A DNA stretch of 64,000 nucleotides from Rhodobacteraceae bacterium HLUCCO07 (GCA_001314705.1 LJSU01000019.1:290035-354034); one strand, 5' to 3'. Positions 28,834 to 37,948 are shown, counted from the stretch's first letter. Notes: generated by a model from the sequence alone, not told the origin. Program-made: numbers and translations.

Positions 28834-30477
28834 ATGAGTATGATTTTCAAGGGCCGGGCGCGATACCCTGATCACAAGGCGCCGACGCGCCGCGGGCTGC
28901 GGCGCTGGCTGTGCGGGTTCCGGCGCGACGAAAGCGGCGTGATCATCGTCTTTTCGATCTTCTTTCTGCTGATCATCCTGATGGTGGCGGGCATCGGTGT
29001 CGACCTGATGCGGTTCGAGATGACGCGCACCCGGCTTCAGGCAACGCTGGACCGGGCGGTCCTGGCCGCCTCGGACATGCAGCAGCCACGCGACCCGGCG
29101 GAGGTGGTGGAGGATTATCTCGACACGGCCGGGCTGCGCGACGTGGCGCTCGACGCGCCCAACGTGTCGAGCGGGGTCAATTTCCGCATGGTCGATGCCA
29201 GCGCCTCGATCCCGATGCGCACCCAGTTCATGCACATGCTCGGGGTGAACGAACTGACCGCCCCGGCGCTGGCCGGTGCCGAAGAGCGGATCGACGGGAT
29301 CGAGATCGCGCTGGTGCTCGATATCTCGAACTCGATGAACTGGAACGACCGCCTCGTCAATCTCAGGCCCGCGGCGCGCGATTTCATCGACACGGTGATG
29401 GCGCTGACCGAGCCGGGGCATGTGGCGGTGTCGATCATACCCTACAACACGCAGGTCAACGCGGGCGCGGCGCTGTTGCAGCATTACGATGTTTCGACCG
29501 AACACGACTATTCGCATTGCGTCGATTTCGACGATGCCGATTTCAGCTCGGCCTCGCTGTCGACCACCGCGCCGTTGCAACGGACCGGGCATTTCGATTA
29601 TTTCACCTATGCCAGCGGCAGCTGGCCACCCGAAGCGGACGACTTGTCTTCGCCGGTCTGTCCGACGCGCGCGGGCACCGAGATCACCGTGTTCGAGACC
29701 GATCCGGCCGCGGCGCGTGAAAAGATCGACGCGCTGACCGCCTATGGCAACACCTCGATCGACCTCGGCATGAAATGGGCGATGACGCTGCTTGACCCGG
29801 GCACGCGCGGGGTCGTGAGCGACATGATCGCCGATGGCAATGTGCATCCCGACAATTCCGGTCGCCCGGTGGATTACGACGAGCCCAACGTGCTCAAGGT
29901 GATCGTGGTGATGACCGACGGGCAAAACACGACGCAATACATGCTGCCCGCCGACCGGCGCGAGGGACCATCGGATATCTGGTACCATCCGGGCACCGAC
30001 ACGGTGTCGGTCCACATGCCCCGGACGGGGCCGGAGTATTTCTGGCTGAGCGATAATGCGTGGCATGACGATCCGCGCGGCAATCACACCACCGACCCGG
30101 ACGAGGCGATCCGGCTGAGCTACCCCGAGCTTTGGGCGTTTCGGTCGGTGGCGCAGAACGCCCGCTATCAATACGGCCCGGCCTATTCGGCCAATGGAAG
30201 CACCCATGGCGCGGCCTGGTCGGACTGGTATTCCACCCTGCCCGACACGGTTTCGGGTCCGCAAAAGGACATCCGGCTCCAGGACGCCTGCGGCACGGCC
30301 AAGTCCAACGACGTGATGATCTATGCCATCGGGTTCGAGGCGACGCCGAACGGCAACGCGCAGCTGCGTGACTGCGCCAGCTCGCCAAGCCATTTCTTCG
30401 ACGCCGAAGGGGTGGACATTTCGGACGCGTTCGAGGCCATCGCCGCCTCGATCGCACAGTTGAGGCTGACCCAATGA
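28834..30477 (+). CDS. TadG-like protein with von Willebrand A domain, copy 1
   Basis: The N terminus is a TadE/TadG-type leader: basic residues, then ESGVIIVFSIFFLLIILMV and GVDLMRFEMTRTRLQATLDR. A vWA domain follows from about residue 155 with the MIDAS motif VLDISNSMN (DxSxS), VAVSIIPYNTQVN, TAYGNTSIDLGMKWA and VVMTDGQNT. Such proteins are periplasmic-side parts of Flp/Tad pilus systems or related secreted-fibre machinery. It is 547 residues and is the first gene of a three-gene cassette; its stop overlaps the start of the next gene. Confidence 0.85.
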   Translation: MSMIFKGRARYPDHKAPTRRGLRRWLCGFRRDESGVIIVFSIFFLLIILMVAGIGVDLMRFEMTRTRLQATLDRAVLAASDMQQPRDPAEVVEDYLDTAGLRDVALDAPNVSSGVNFRMVDASASIPMRTQFMHMLGVNELTAPALAGAEERIDGIEIALVLDISNSMNWNDRLVNLRPAARDFIDTVMALTEPGHVAVSIIPYNTQVNAGAALLQHYDVSTEHDYSHCVDFDDADFSSASLSTTAPLQRTGHFDYFTYASGSWPPEADDLSSPVCPTRAGTEITVFETDPAAAREKIDALTAYGNTSIDLGMKWAMTLLDPGTRGVVSDMIADGNVHPDNSGRPVDYDEPNVLKVIVVMTDGQNTTQYMLPADRREGPSDIWYHPGTDTVSVHMPRTGPEYFWLSDNAWHDDPRGNHTTDPDEAIRLSYPELWAFRSVAQNARYQYGPAYSANGSTHGAAWSDWYSTLPDTVSGPQKDIRLQDACGTAKSNDVMIYAIGFEATPNGNAQLRDCASSPSHFFDAEGVDISDAFEAIAASIAQLRLTQ

Positions 30478-31019
30478 ACGGGCTGTTTGCGATCCCCCGC
30501 ACCCTGCGCCGGTGGCGCCGTGACGAACGCGGCACCGCGACGGTGGAATTCGCCATCATGTTCCCGCTCTTCGTGACGCTGTTCCTGTCATCGGTGGAAC
30601 TGGGCATGATCATGTTCCGTCACGCGATGCTGGAACGCGGTCTGGATCTCGCGGTGCGCGACATCCGGCTGGGCACCGGGACCGATCCCGATCATGACGA
30701 CATCAAGGACGCGATCTGCAATTTCTCGGGTGTCCTTCCGCAATGCGCCGACAATTTGCGGCTCGAAATGATCCGCGTCGATCCGCGCGCCTTTGCCGCC
30801 CTGCCCGCCGAGGGCGATTGCATCGACCATTCCGAAGAAGCCACCCCGGTGCGCAGTTTCCTGCATGGCGGCGCGAACGACATGATGCTGCTGCGCGCCT
30901 GCTACGTGTTTTCGCCGGTCATCCCGACATCGGGGCTTGGCTATTACCTCGAGGTCGACGGCGCGGGCAATGCCGCGATGTTCGCCACCTCGGCCTTTGT
31001 GCAGGAGCCCAACTCATGA
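30474..31019 (+). CDS. TadE-like protein (cassette 1, second gene)
   Basis: The 181-residue protein has the TadE signature DERGTATVEFAIMFPLFVT with a glutamate in the first hydrophobic helix, the feature recognised by prepilin peptidase in TadE pseudopilins. It continues LFLSSVELGMIMFRHAMLERGLDLAVR. Two cysteines in AICNFSGVLPQCADN and one in EGDCIDHSEE may form disulfides in the extracytoplasmic part. Its start overlaps the preceding stop and its stop overlaps the next start. Confidence 0.83.
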   Translation: MNGLFAIPRTLRRWRRDERGTATVEFAIMFPLFVTLFLSSVELGMIMFRHAMLERGLDLAVRDIRLGTGTDPDHDDIKDAICNFSGVLPQCADNLRLEMIRVDPRAFAALPAEGDCIDHSEEATPVRSFLHGGANDMMLLRACYVFSPVIPTSGLGYYLEVDGAGNAAMFATSAFVQEPNS

Positions 31020-31591
31020 CGATGTTCTTCATGCGACCGATCCGCCGGATCCGGCCCCGGCTGCAACGGTTTGCATCCGGGCAATCCGGCTCCGTCACCA
31101 TCGAGGCGGTGATCATGCTGCCGATCCTGTTCTGGGCGTTTTGCGCGCTTTACACGTTTTTCGACGCCTATCGCCATACCAGCATCGTGCACAAGACCGC
31201 CTACACGATCTCGGACGCGATCTCGCGCGAGACGAACCCGATCGACGATGCCTATCTCGACGGTCAGCACGGTCTGATGTCCTTTCTCACGCGGTCCTCG
31301 TCCACCCACAGGATGCGGGTGACAGTCGTGCGCTATGACGCGGACGACGAGGAATACCACGTCGAGTGGTCGCAGACCCGAGGACCGGTGAGCGCCCATC
31401 CCACGGGCGACGCGGGCGCACTCGAGGAGCAGCTGCCCACGATGGCGGACGAAGAGCGGATGATCGTCGTCGAGACATGGTCGGACTATGAAGCTCCGTT
31501 CAGGATCGGCCTTGACGACACCACGATCCAGACCTTCGTCTTCACACGACCGCGCTTTGCCCCACAGGTCTTGTTCAGCGCAAGCACCTGA
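31016..31591 (+). CDS. TadE-like protein (cassette 1, third gene)
   Basis: The start is an ATG overlapping the previous stop (ATGA). The protein has about 191 residues with SGSVTIEAVIMLPILFWAF as the TadE-type N-terminal helix, then FFDAYRHTSIVHKTAYTISDAISRE in part. The second half (MRVTVVRYDADDEEYHVEWSQTRG in part, ERMIVVETWSDYEAPF) contains a beta-rich extracytoplasmic domain. A paralogue lies at the end of the second cassette. The gene is followed by a double hairpin. Confidence 0.82.
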   Translation: MTMFFMRPIRRIRPRLQRFASGQSGSVTIEAVIMLPILFWAFCALYTFFDAYRHTSIVHKTAYTISDAISRETNPIDDAYLDGQHGLMSFLTRSSSTHRMRVTVVRYDADDEEYHVEWSQTRGPVSAHPTGDAGALEEQLPTMADEERMIVVETWSDYEAPFRIGLDDTTIQTFVFTRPRFAPQVLFSAST

Positions 31592-31598
31592 GCGCGGC

Positions 31599-31632
31599 GC
31601 GAGGGCCTTCGGGCCCTCGCGACCTTCGGGTC
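31599..31632 (+). terminator. double TTCG-loop hairpin after cassette 1
   Basis: GCGAGGGCC-TTCG-GGCCCTCGC is a perfect 9-bp stem with a UUCG tetraloop. It is followed directly by GACC-TTCG-GGTC. No U-tract follows, but the stability and the position right after the last cassette-1 gene support transcript termination or 3'-end protection. Confidence 0.6.
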
Positions 31633-31818
31633 GGCACGGTGTCGGCAATTGGGGCACGAATGCGGCAGTCAGGTCCGAACTGCCTTGAAAATACCGCGAA
31701 AAACCGCGGTTTTCTCCCCGATGCGACCGTAATCCACCCCCATTTTCGCCCTCTTCCTTGGCTATGCATTAACCAAAGGCCGGCTCGAGAAACGGGGCCG
31801 GTCGTATGGTGCCAGTAG

Positions 31819-33453
31819 ATGGGACAGATAATGAAAAGCTATTTGGGACGAGCGCGTGCCACAGCCATTTCGCACCGTTGGCACGATACCGGACTGGCGA
31901 AGCACGCCCGCCGCTTTGGTCGCGAGGAGGATGGCGTTCTCGTGGGGTTCGGCGTCTTCCTGATCCTGATGATGCTCATGGTCGGAGGGCTGGGCGTCGA
32001 TATCATGCGTTTCGAGCTGACCCGCGCGAACCTGCAACACACGCTCGACCGCGCGGTGCTGGCCGCGGCCGACCTCGACCAGGAGCTGGACGCCGAGGAC
32101 GTGGTTCACGACTATTTCTATAAATCCGACCTCAGCGGCTATCTGACATCGGTCACGGTGGATCAAGGGCTGAACTACAAGGAAGTGTCGGCCACCGCCG
32201 AGATGGAAATGCGAACCCAGCTCATCCACATGATGGGGATCGACTCGCTCCGGGCACCGGCGGCGGGTGCGGCGGCCGAAAGCGTGGACGGCGTGGAAAT
32301 CTCGCTCGTGCTCGACATCTCGGGCTCGATGGGTTCGAACAACCGGATGAACAACCTGCGGCCCGCGGCCAAGGAATTCGTGAACACGATGCTCGATTCC
32401 AGCCCGGAGGGCGAGGTGTCGATCTCGATCGTGCCCTATGCCACGCAGGTCAATATCGGTCCGATACTGGCGCAGCATTTCAACCTCACGGACGAGCATG
32501 ACTATTCCCATTGCGTCGATTTCAACGCGTCCGATTTCAGCACGACCAGCGTGTCGACCAGTGACAGCCTGCAACGCACCGGCCCGTTCGACCCGTGGTA
32601 TACGGCGGAGCAAAACCTGCGCCTGCCGGTCTGCTCCGAAAACCTCAACGCCGAGATTCTCGCTTATTCGATGAACCGCGGAACGATGGAGGATTATGTC
32701 GACGATCTCGGCGTGAACGGGAACACCTCGATCGACATCGGGGTGAAATGGGGGGCGGCACTGCTCGATCCGAGCATGAACCCGGTGGTGAACGACATGA
32801 TCGCCGATGGCGATGTCGACCCGACCTTCACGCATCTGCCGACGGCCTATGACGAGGACGTTCTCAAGGTGTTGGTGGTGATGTCGGACGGCGAGAACAC
32901 CGCGCAGTACTACCTCAACGATGACTACGAGGACGGCCAGACCGACGTGTGGTACTACGAGGGCAATGTGGGTGGCTACTATCGCCGGATCTATTCGATC
33001 AGGATCGGCTCGACCTATTACTACAAGCAGGCCAGCGGCAACCGCGCCTACTGGTTCTCGCCCTATTACGGCGATGAGCCCATCGGCGGCAGTGATGCAC
33101 AGCGCCTGACTTTCCCGCAACTTTTCCACCAGGCCTCGAACAGGTATATCGCCTTCGAGCTTTACGACGGGATCTGGAGCAGCTCCTACGCGAACAGCTA
33201 TTGGCGCAGCTATGCCTACAGCTATGTCGGCAACTACGCCAAGGACAGCCGCACCGACGCAATCTGCCAGGCGGCCAAGGATGAAGGCACGATCATCTTC
33301 ACCATCGGCTTCGAGGCACCGTGGCGGGGCCAGCAGGTTCTGAAATCCTGTGCAAGCTCGGATGGCCATTATTTCGACGTCGACGGAATCGAGATCAGCG
33401 ATGCCTTTTCCTCGATCGCGTCGTCAATTTCCAAGCTGAGGCTGATCCAATGA
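31819..33453 (+). CDS. TadG-like protein with von Willebrand A domain, copy 2
   Basis: It is a paralogue of the copy-1 protein, with the same N-terminal leader (EEDGVLVGFGVFLILMMLMV, GVDIMRFELTRANLQHTLDR), the MIDAS motif VLDISGSMGSN, the ISIVPYATQVN segment and VNGNTSIDIGVKWG. It differs by a Tyr/Ser-rich stretch near residues 375-470 (for example VGGYYRRIYSIRIG, TYYYKQASGNRAYW, SYANSYWRSYAYSYVG). Length is 544. The start could also be the ATG four codons later (MKSYLGRAR). It opens the second cassette after a gap of about 230 bases. Confidence 0.83.
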   Translation: MGQIMKSYLGRARATAISHRWHDTGLAKHARRFGREEDGVLVGFGVFLILMMLMVGGLGVDIMRFELTRANLQHTLDRAVLAAADLDQELDAEDVVHDYFYKSDLSGYLTSVTVDQGLNYKEVSATAEMEMRTQLIHMMGIDSLRAPAAGAAAESVDGVEISLVLDISGSMGSNNRMNNLRPAAKEFVNTMLDSSPEGEVSISIVPYATQVNIGPILAQHFNLTDEHDYSHCVDFNASDFSTTSVSTSDSLQRTGPFDPWYTAEQNLRLPVCSENLNAEILAYSMNRGTMEDYVDDLGVNGNTSIDIGVKWGAALLDPSMNPVVNDMIADGDVDPTFTHLPTAYDEDVLKVLVVMSDGENTAQYYLNDDYEDGQTDVWYYEGNVGGYYRRIYSIRIGSTYYYKQASGNRAYWFSPYYGDEPIGGSDAQRLTFPQLFHQASNRYIAFELYDGIWSSSYANSYWRSYAYSYVGNYAKDSRTDAICQAAKDEGTIIFTIGFEAPWRGQQVLKSCASSDGHYFDVDGIEISDAFSSIASSISKLRLIQ

Positions 33454-33992
33454 GTCATCGCTCCTGCATCAGGCAGCGCGCGCGGCGCTGGCTTCGCCGC
33501 GAGGATGGCACCGCGACGGTCGAATTCGCGATCCTGTTTCCCGCCTTCATCATGATCTTTCTCAGCTCGGTCGAGCTGGGCATGATCACGCTGCGCCATG
33601 CGATGCTCGAACGCGGGATGGACATGGCGGTGCGCAGTATACGGCTGGGCACCGGCACCGCGCCACAGCATGACGAGATCAAGGCCGAAATCTGCGAATA
33701 TGCCGGGGTAATCCCGGGCTGCGAAACGACGCTGAGGCTCGAAATGGTACCGGTCGACCTGCGCGACGCGGTGACAGTGCCCACCGATGTCGATTGCATC
33801 GACACCTCCGAAGAGGTGGAGCCGGTGCGCACCTTCGTCAACGGGCAGGAAAACGAGCTGATGATACTGCGCGCCTGCGTGAAATTCGACCCGATCTTTC
33901 CGACCACGGGTCTTGGCAAGCAACTCAAGACCGACGGGGCCGGCCAGGCTGCGCTGGTGGTTTCCTCGGCCTTCGTTCAGGAGCCGGACTGA
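33450..33992 (+). CDS. TadE-like protein (cassette 2, second gene)
   Basis: The 180-residue protein starts MSHRSCIRQRARRWLRREDG with an ATG overlapping the previous stop. The TadE helix is GTATVEFAILFPAFIMIFL. The paralogous regions SSVELGMITLRHAMLERGMDMAV, CEYAGVIPGCETT and DVDCIDTSEEVEPVRTF match the copy-1 gene residue by residue, with the cysteines conserved. It is probably a pseudopilin or minor fibre subunit. Confidence 0.83.
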   Translation: MSHRSCIRQRARRWLRREDGTATVEFAILFPAFIMIFLSSVELGMITLRHAMLERGMDMAVRSIRLGTGTAPQHDEIKAEICEYAGVIPGCETTLRLEMVPVDLRDAVTVPTDVDCIDTSEEVEPVRTFVNGQENELMILRACVKFDPIFPTTGLGKQLKTDGAGQAALVVSSAFVQEPD

Positions 33993-33993
33993 C

Positions 33994-34554
33994 ATGCTCA
34001 AGAAGATCATAACCTGGCTCAGGGCCTTTCGCGACGAAACCCGCGGCACCGTGGCCGTCGAGGCGGCCATCATCTTTCCGATGGTGTTGTGGGGGCTGCT
34101 TGGCACCTTCGTCTATTTCGAGGGCTATCGCCAGGCCTCGATCAACACCAAGGCGGCCAACACCATCGCGGACATGCTGTCGCGCGAATCCAACGATATC
34201 ACCCCGACCTATATCGACAACACCAAGGATCTTTTCGATCAACTGTCGCAGGCCCATGACGCCACGAAGATCCGCGTTTCCGTGGTGCGCTGGTCGGACT
34301 ATCACGAGAGTTTCCGCGTGGATTGGTCGCAAGAGCGCGGCAGCGGACTCACCAGTCTGAGCAATGACGATATCCACAGCTGGGAGTCGAAGCTGCCCAC
34401 CGTGCCCAATCAGGAACGGGTCGTCCTCGTCGAGACCTGGAGCACCTATACGCCGCTGTTCAAGATCGGCATGGACCCGGTCGAGATCAAATCCTTCATA
34501 TTCACCCGTCTGCGTTTCAGTCCGCGGTTGAGTTTCTGCAGCGATTGCAGCTGA
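33994..34554 (+). CDS. TadE-like protein (cassette 2, third gene)
   Basis: The 186-residue protein has the TadE-type helix GTVAVEAAIIFPMVLWGLL and the parallels FVYFEGYRQASINTKAANTI, RVSVVRWSDYHESFRVDWSQ and ERVVLVETWSTYTPLFKIG to the last gene of cassette 1. It ends with LRFSPRLSFCSDCS, where two terminal cysteines are absent from the copy-1 protein. It starts one base after the previous stop. Confidence 0.82.
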   Translation: MLKKIITWLRAFRDETRGTVAVEAAIIFPMVLWGLLGTFVYFEGYRQASINTKAANTIADMLSRESNDITPTYIDNTKDLFDQLSQAHDATKIRVSVVRWSDYHESFRVDWSQERGSGLTSLSNDDIHSWESKLPTVPNQERVVLVETWSTYTPLFKIGMDPVEIKSFIFTRLRFSPRLSFCSDCS

Positions 34555-34591
34555 TCGCGACGCAAGCCGGCGCCATGGCCGGTGGTCGCGA
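34555..34591 (+). terminator. nested hairpin after cassette 2
   Basis: TCGCGAC and GTCGCGA pair at the ends of a 37-base segment that also contains an inner CCGGCGCCATGGCCGG pairing. It follows directly on the stop of the last TadE-like gene. No U-tract is present. Confidence 0.45.
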
Positions 34592-34690
34592 CCCGTGCAT
34601 CCGCGCACAGATCACGCGCGCCGGTGACAGTGGACGCAAGCCCCCGGCCACCCTATTTCTGTTCCACACGCGAACAGGATGGAGGGGACC

Positions 34691-35602
34691 ATGTCCATCA
34701 GACCCACGATCGAGACCCGCAAGGCCACGCCGACGCTGGAGGGCGCAGGCGTGCATCTGCACCGCGCCTTCGGCTTCCAGGACCCGTCCGAACTGGACCC
34801 GTTCCTGCTCTTCGACGATTTCCGCAACGAGCGCCCCGAGGATTTCCTGCGCGGCTTTCCATGGCATCCGCACCGGGGGATCGAGACCATCACCTATGTG
34901 CTGGCCGGCGAGGTCGAGCATGGCGACAGCCTTGGAAATACCGGCACGCTCGGCGCCGGCTCGGTCCAGTGGATGACCGCCGGGTCGGGAATCCTGCACC
35001 AGGAGATGCCGAAGGGGAACGCGCAAGGCCAGATGCACGGGTTCCAGCTGTGGGGGAACCTGCCTTCCAGCCTGAAGATGACCGCGCCGCGCTATCAGGA
35101 TGTCGAGGCCAAGGACATTCCCGAAGTGATCGACGACGACGGCACCAGGGTGCGCGTCGTGGTGGGCGAGTTCTGGGGCAAGCGCGGACCGGTCGACGGA
35201 ATCGCCGCCGATCCGCAATACCTTGACATCTCTGTGCCGCCGGGGGTGAAGAAGACCTTCAAGGTCGATACCTATCGCCGCGCATTCGCCTATGTCTTTG
35301 CCGGGTCGGGTGCCTTTGCCGATGCCAGCGCACCCTCGGGCGTGCTGCTCGAGAAGGAAGTGATGGGCGAGGAGGTGAACATCCGCGACATGTCGGGTGA
35401 CCGCACGCTGATCCGCTTTGGCACCGGCGACGAGGTGACGGTGCAGGCGGGCGAGGAAGGTGTGCGCTTCCTGCTGATCTCGGGCGCGCCGATCCAGGAG
35501 CCGGTGGCCTGGCACGGGCCGATCGTGATGAACACACGCGAAGAGCTGCAACAGGCATTCCGCGAGTTGCAGAACGGCACCTTCATCCGCCCCGCGCATT
35601 GA
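34691..35602 (+). CDS. pirin family protein
   Basis: The 303-residue product has the N-terminal pirin cupin: FLLFDDFRNERPEDFLRGFPWHPHRGIETITYVL in outline, with the metal-binding HPHRG and the later IEHGDSLGNTGTL-type segment, GWMTAGSGILHQE and MHGFQLW. The C-terminal pirin domain contains VVVGEFWGKRGPV and LLISGAPIQEPVAWHGPIVM in part. I use the ATG of MSIRPTIETRKATPT, preceded by GGAGGGGACC. Pirins bind iron; some oxidise quercetin. Its role here is unknown. A strong hairpin follows. Confidence 0.9.
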   Translation: MSIRPTIETRKATPTLEGAGVHLHRAFGFQDPSELDPFLLFDDFRNERPEDFLRGFPWHPHRGIETITYVLAGEVEHGDSLGNTGTLGAGSVQWMTAGSGILHQEMPKGNAQGQMHGFQLWGNLPSSLKMTAPRYQDVEAKDIPEVIDDDGTRVRVVVGEFWGKRGPVDGIAADPQYLDISVPPGVKKTFKVDTYRRAFAYVFAGSGAFADASAPSGVLLEKEVMGEEVNIRDMSGDRTLIRFGTGDEVTVQAGEEGVRFLLISGAPIQEPVAWHGPIVMNTREELQQAFRELQNGTFIRPAH

Positions 35603-35614
35603 GCGGCCATGATG

Positions 35615-35646
35615 CGCCTGCCCGCCGATCGAAGAGCGGGCAGGCG
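35615..35646 (+). terminator. 11-bp hairpin after the pirin gene
   Basis: CGCCTGCCCGC and GCGGGCAGGCG pair perfectly around a 10-base loop, 12 bases after the pirin stop. A short T is present afterwards but no run. Probably a terminator. Confidence 0.6.
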
Positions 35647-35749
35647 TAACCGTTCCAACCGTGTTGGCGCGGATGTGCACTCTGGCGGGCAAGATGTTCC
35701 GGGATGTTCACGGTTGCACAGCGACCGAAGCCGGCGCTAAACCGCGCCC

Positions 35750-37012
35750 ATGAAACCCAAGATCCTGAGCACCATGCCCGGCTATACAAGGGCGGCGTTC
35801 ATCGCCGACCTGATCGCCGGGGTGACGGTGGCGCTGGTCGCGCTGCCGCTCAGCCTGGCCATCGCCATCGCCTCGGGGGCGGGGCCGGAAACCGGGTTCG
35901 TCACCGCGATTGTCGCAGGGTTCCTGATCTCGGCGCTGGGCGGCAGCCGGGTGCAGATCGGCGGGCCGACCGGCGCCTTCATTGTCGTGGTCTATGGCGT
36001 CATTGCCGAGCACGGGATGGACGGGCTGATCCTCGCCACCTTCATGGCCGGGATCATCCTCGTCATCGGTGGGCAGATGCGGGCCGGGCGGCTCATCGCT
36101 CTGGTGCCGGAACCGGTGATCAACGGCTTTACCATCGGCATCGGCATCATCATCGCGGCGGCGCAACTCAAGGATCTGATGGGGTTGCCCCTCGACCAGG
36201 TGCCGGCCGAATTCATCGAGAAGCTGGCCGCGCTCTGGGCCGCGCGCGAGAGCCTGAGCGGTGCGAGCCTTGGTATCGGGCTTTTGACCATGGCGCTGAT
36301 CGTGGTGCTGCGCCGGGCCTTTCCACGCTTTCCGGGGCTGATCATGGCGGTGGCGGCGACCTCGGCGCTGGTGGCGTTCCTGAACCTGCCGGTGGAGACG
36401 ATCGAAACGCGGTTCGGTGCGCTGCCGCGGAACCTGCCGCTGCCTGCCCTGCCCGACATCAGCTATGAGCGCATCATCGCGCTCTTGCCCGCGGCACTGG
36501 TCATTGCCTTCCTCGCGGGGGTAGAATCGCTTCTCTCGGCGATCGTCGCCGACCGGATGATCGGCGGCGCGCACCGGCCCAACGCGGAACTCAGGGCGCA
36601 GGGCGTGGCCAACCTTGCCTCGGCCTGTTTCGGCGGGCTGCCCGCGACCGGCGCCATCGCGCGCACCGCGACCAATGTGCGCGCCGGTGGCAGGACGCCG
36701 GTGGCGGGGATCGTGCATGCGCTGACACTCCTGCTCATCATGTGGATCGCGGCCCCGCTGGCGGGCCGGATCGCCATGCCCGCGCTGGCCGGTCTGCTGA
36801 TCCTGACCGCCTGGAACATGAGCGAGCCGGAACGCTGGGGCAGCTATATGCGCGGGCGGGCGTCGGACGTGCTGCTGCTTGTCTTGACGCTCGTGCTGAC
36901 GGTGCTGGTCGATCTGACCGTGGCGGTGGGCACCGGCGTCGCGCTGGGCCTTGCGCTGCGCCTGCGCCGGCGCGAGGCGAAGGGCGGCGACTGGACCCCG
37001 CGCGACCATTGA
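35750..37012 (+). CDS. SulP-family anion transporter lacking a STAS domain
   Basis: The 420-residue membrane protein has the SulP transport core: FIADLIAGVTVALVALPLSLAIA in part, GSRVQIGGPTGAFIVVVYG, the PEPVINGFTIG segment, VESLLSAIVADRMIG and the PATGAIARTATNVRAGGRTPVAG motif. The core ends with VALGLALRLRRREAKGGD, directly before the stop, so the usual C-terminal cytoplasmic STAS domain of 100 or more residues is absent. Substrate (sulfate, bicarbonate or another anion) cannot be told. A TetR gene converges on it. Confidence 0.87.
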   Translation: MKPKILSTMPGYTRAAFIADLIAGVTVALVALPLSLAIAIASGAGPETGFVTAIVAGFLISALGGSRVQIGGPTGAFIVVVYGVIAEHGMDGLILATFMAGIILVIGGQMRAGRLIALVPEPVINGFTIGIGIIIAAAQLKDLMGLPLDQVPAEFIEKLAALWAARESLSGASLGIGLLTMALIVVLRRAFPRFPGLIMAVAATSALVAFLNLPVETIETRFGALPRNLPLPALPDISYERIIALLPAALVIAFLAGVESLLSAIVADRMIGGAHRPNAELRAQGVANLASACFGGLPATGAIARTATNVRAGGRTPVAGIVHALTLLLIMWIAAPLAGRIAMPALAGLLILTAWNMSEPERWGSYMRGRASDVLLLVLTLVLTVLVDLTVAVGTGVALGLALRLRRREAKGGDWTPRDH

Positions 37013-37018
37013 GCCGCC

Positions 37019-37615
37019 TCAGGCCGAAACCGCCTTGCGCACCATGTCCCAGTAGAGCGTTTCGACCTCTTCGAGCGACAGCCGCCCCGCCGACCGATAC
37101 CAGGTGTTGACCCCGTTCAGCATCGCGATGACCGCATAGCTCGCGACGCGCGGGTCGGGCACGGCAAAAACCCCCTGCCCCACGCCATCGCGCAGGATCA
37201 TCTCCAACTCGTCCTCGTAGGCGCGGCGCAAATGCTCGATCTCGGCGAAATTCGCGGGGTCGAGATTGCGCAGTTCCATGTAGGCGATGAACACCTCGTC
37301 GGGCCGCTCGATATGGAAGCGGATATGGAAACGGGTGAAATTCTCCAACCGCGCCATCGGGTCGGCGCCAGGATTCTCGGCGGCCTCGGCGGCGCGGGCA
37401 GCCAGGAGATCCTCCATGTGGCCGCGCATCAGTTCGAAAAGCAGGGTCTGCTTGTCGGGCGTGTAATTGTAGAGCGCGCCGGCCTGAACCCCCACTTCGC
37501 CCGCGATCTGGCGCATCGAGACGGCGGCATAGCCGTGCCGGGCAAAAAGCCCAAGCGCCGCCGCGCGGATGCGCGGACCGGTGATGTCGGAATGGGAACC
37601 CTGGGTGCGTGCCAT
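37019..37615 (-). CDS. TetR-family transcriptional regulator
   Basis: The 198-residue protein has a TetR DNA-binding domain in its first 60 residues: IRAAALGLFARHGYAAVSMRQIAGEVGVQAGALYNY in outline, with the helix-turn-helix AVSMRQIAGEVGVQAGALYNY. The C-terminal domain (IAMLNGVNTWYRSAGRLSLEEV in part) is the variable ligand domain. It ends a few bases from the SulP gene, convergent, and diverges from the small lipoprotein gene; either may be a target, but no operator is obvious. Confidence 0.9.
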   Translation of the reverse strand: MARTQGSHSDITGPRIRAAALGLFARHGYAAVSMRQIAGEVGVQAGALYNYTPDKQTLLFELMRGHMEDLLAARAAEAAENPGADPMARLENFTRFHIRFHIERPDEVFIAYMELRNLDPANFAEIEHLRRAYEDELEMILRDGVGQGVFAVPDPRVASYAVIAMLNGVNTWYRSAGRLSLEEVETLYWDMVRKAVSA

Positions 37616-37693
37616 GGGGCGAGATTAACTGAACAAATGTTCAAATCAAACCCCGCGCTTGCGCCGCGCCCCGGCCTGCGGCAGGAAGGATGC

Positions 37694-37948
37694 ATGGAAC
37701 ACTGCGCGCGCCTCATCGCTCTCGGCGTCCTGGCCCTGCTGCCGGGTTGTGCCGACTTTCCGGCGCTCGATGACAATGTGCCCGCAACACTGGAGCGGGC
37801 GGACTATCCGCGGCTGGTGCCGGTCGAGCCGTTGATCGAAGCGGCGCGCGAGGTCCGGATCGACGACGACAGCGAGGCGCAGATCGCGGCGCGCGTGGCC
37901 GCGCTCAGGGCGCGGGCGGCACGGCTGCGGGCGCGGGAGGCCGATTGA
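37694..37948 (+). CDS. small lipoprotein, function unknown
   Basis: The 84-residue protein starts MEHCARLIALGVLALLPGCADF with AAGGA just upstream. The lipobox LLPGC makes it a lipoprotein; C at 19 would be the lipidated residue. The mature chain ends with a charged helix (AALRARAARLRAREAD), which suggests a coiled coil. I do not recognise a family. It precedes homoserine dehydrogenase by about 100 bases. Confidence 0.72.
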   Translation: MEHCARLIALGVLALLPGCADFPALDDNVPATLERADYPRLVPVEPLIEAAREVRIDDDSEAQIAARVAALRARAARLRAREAD

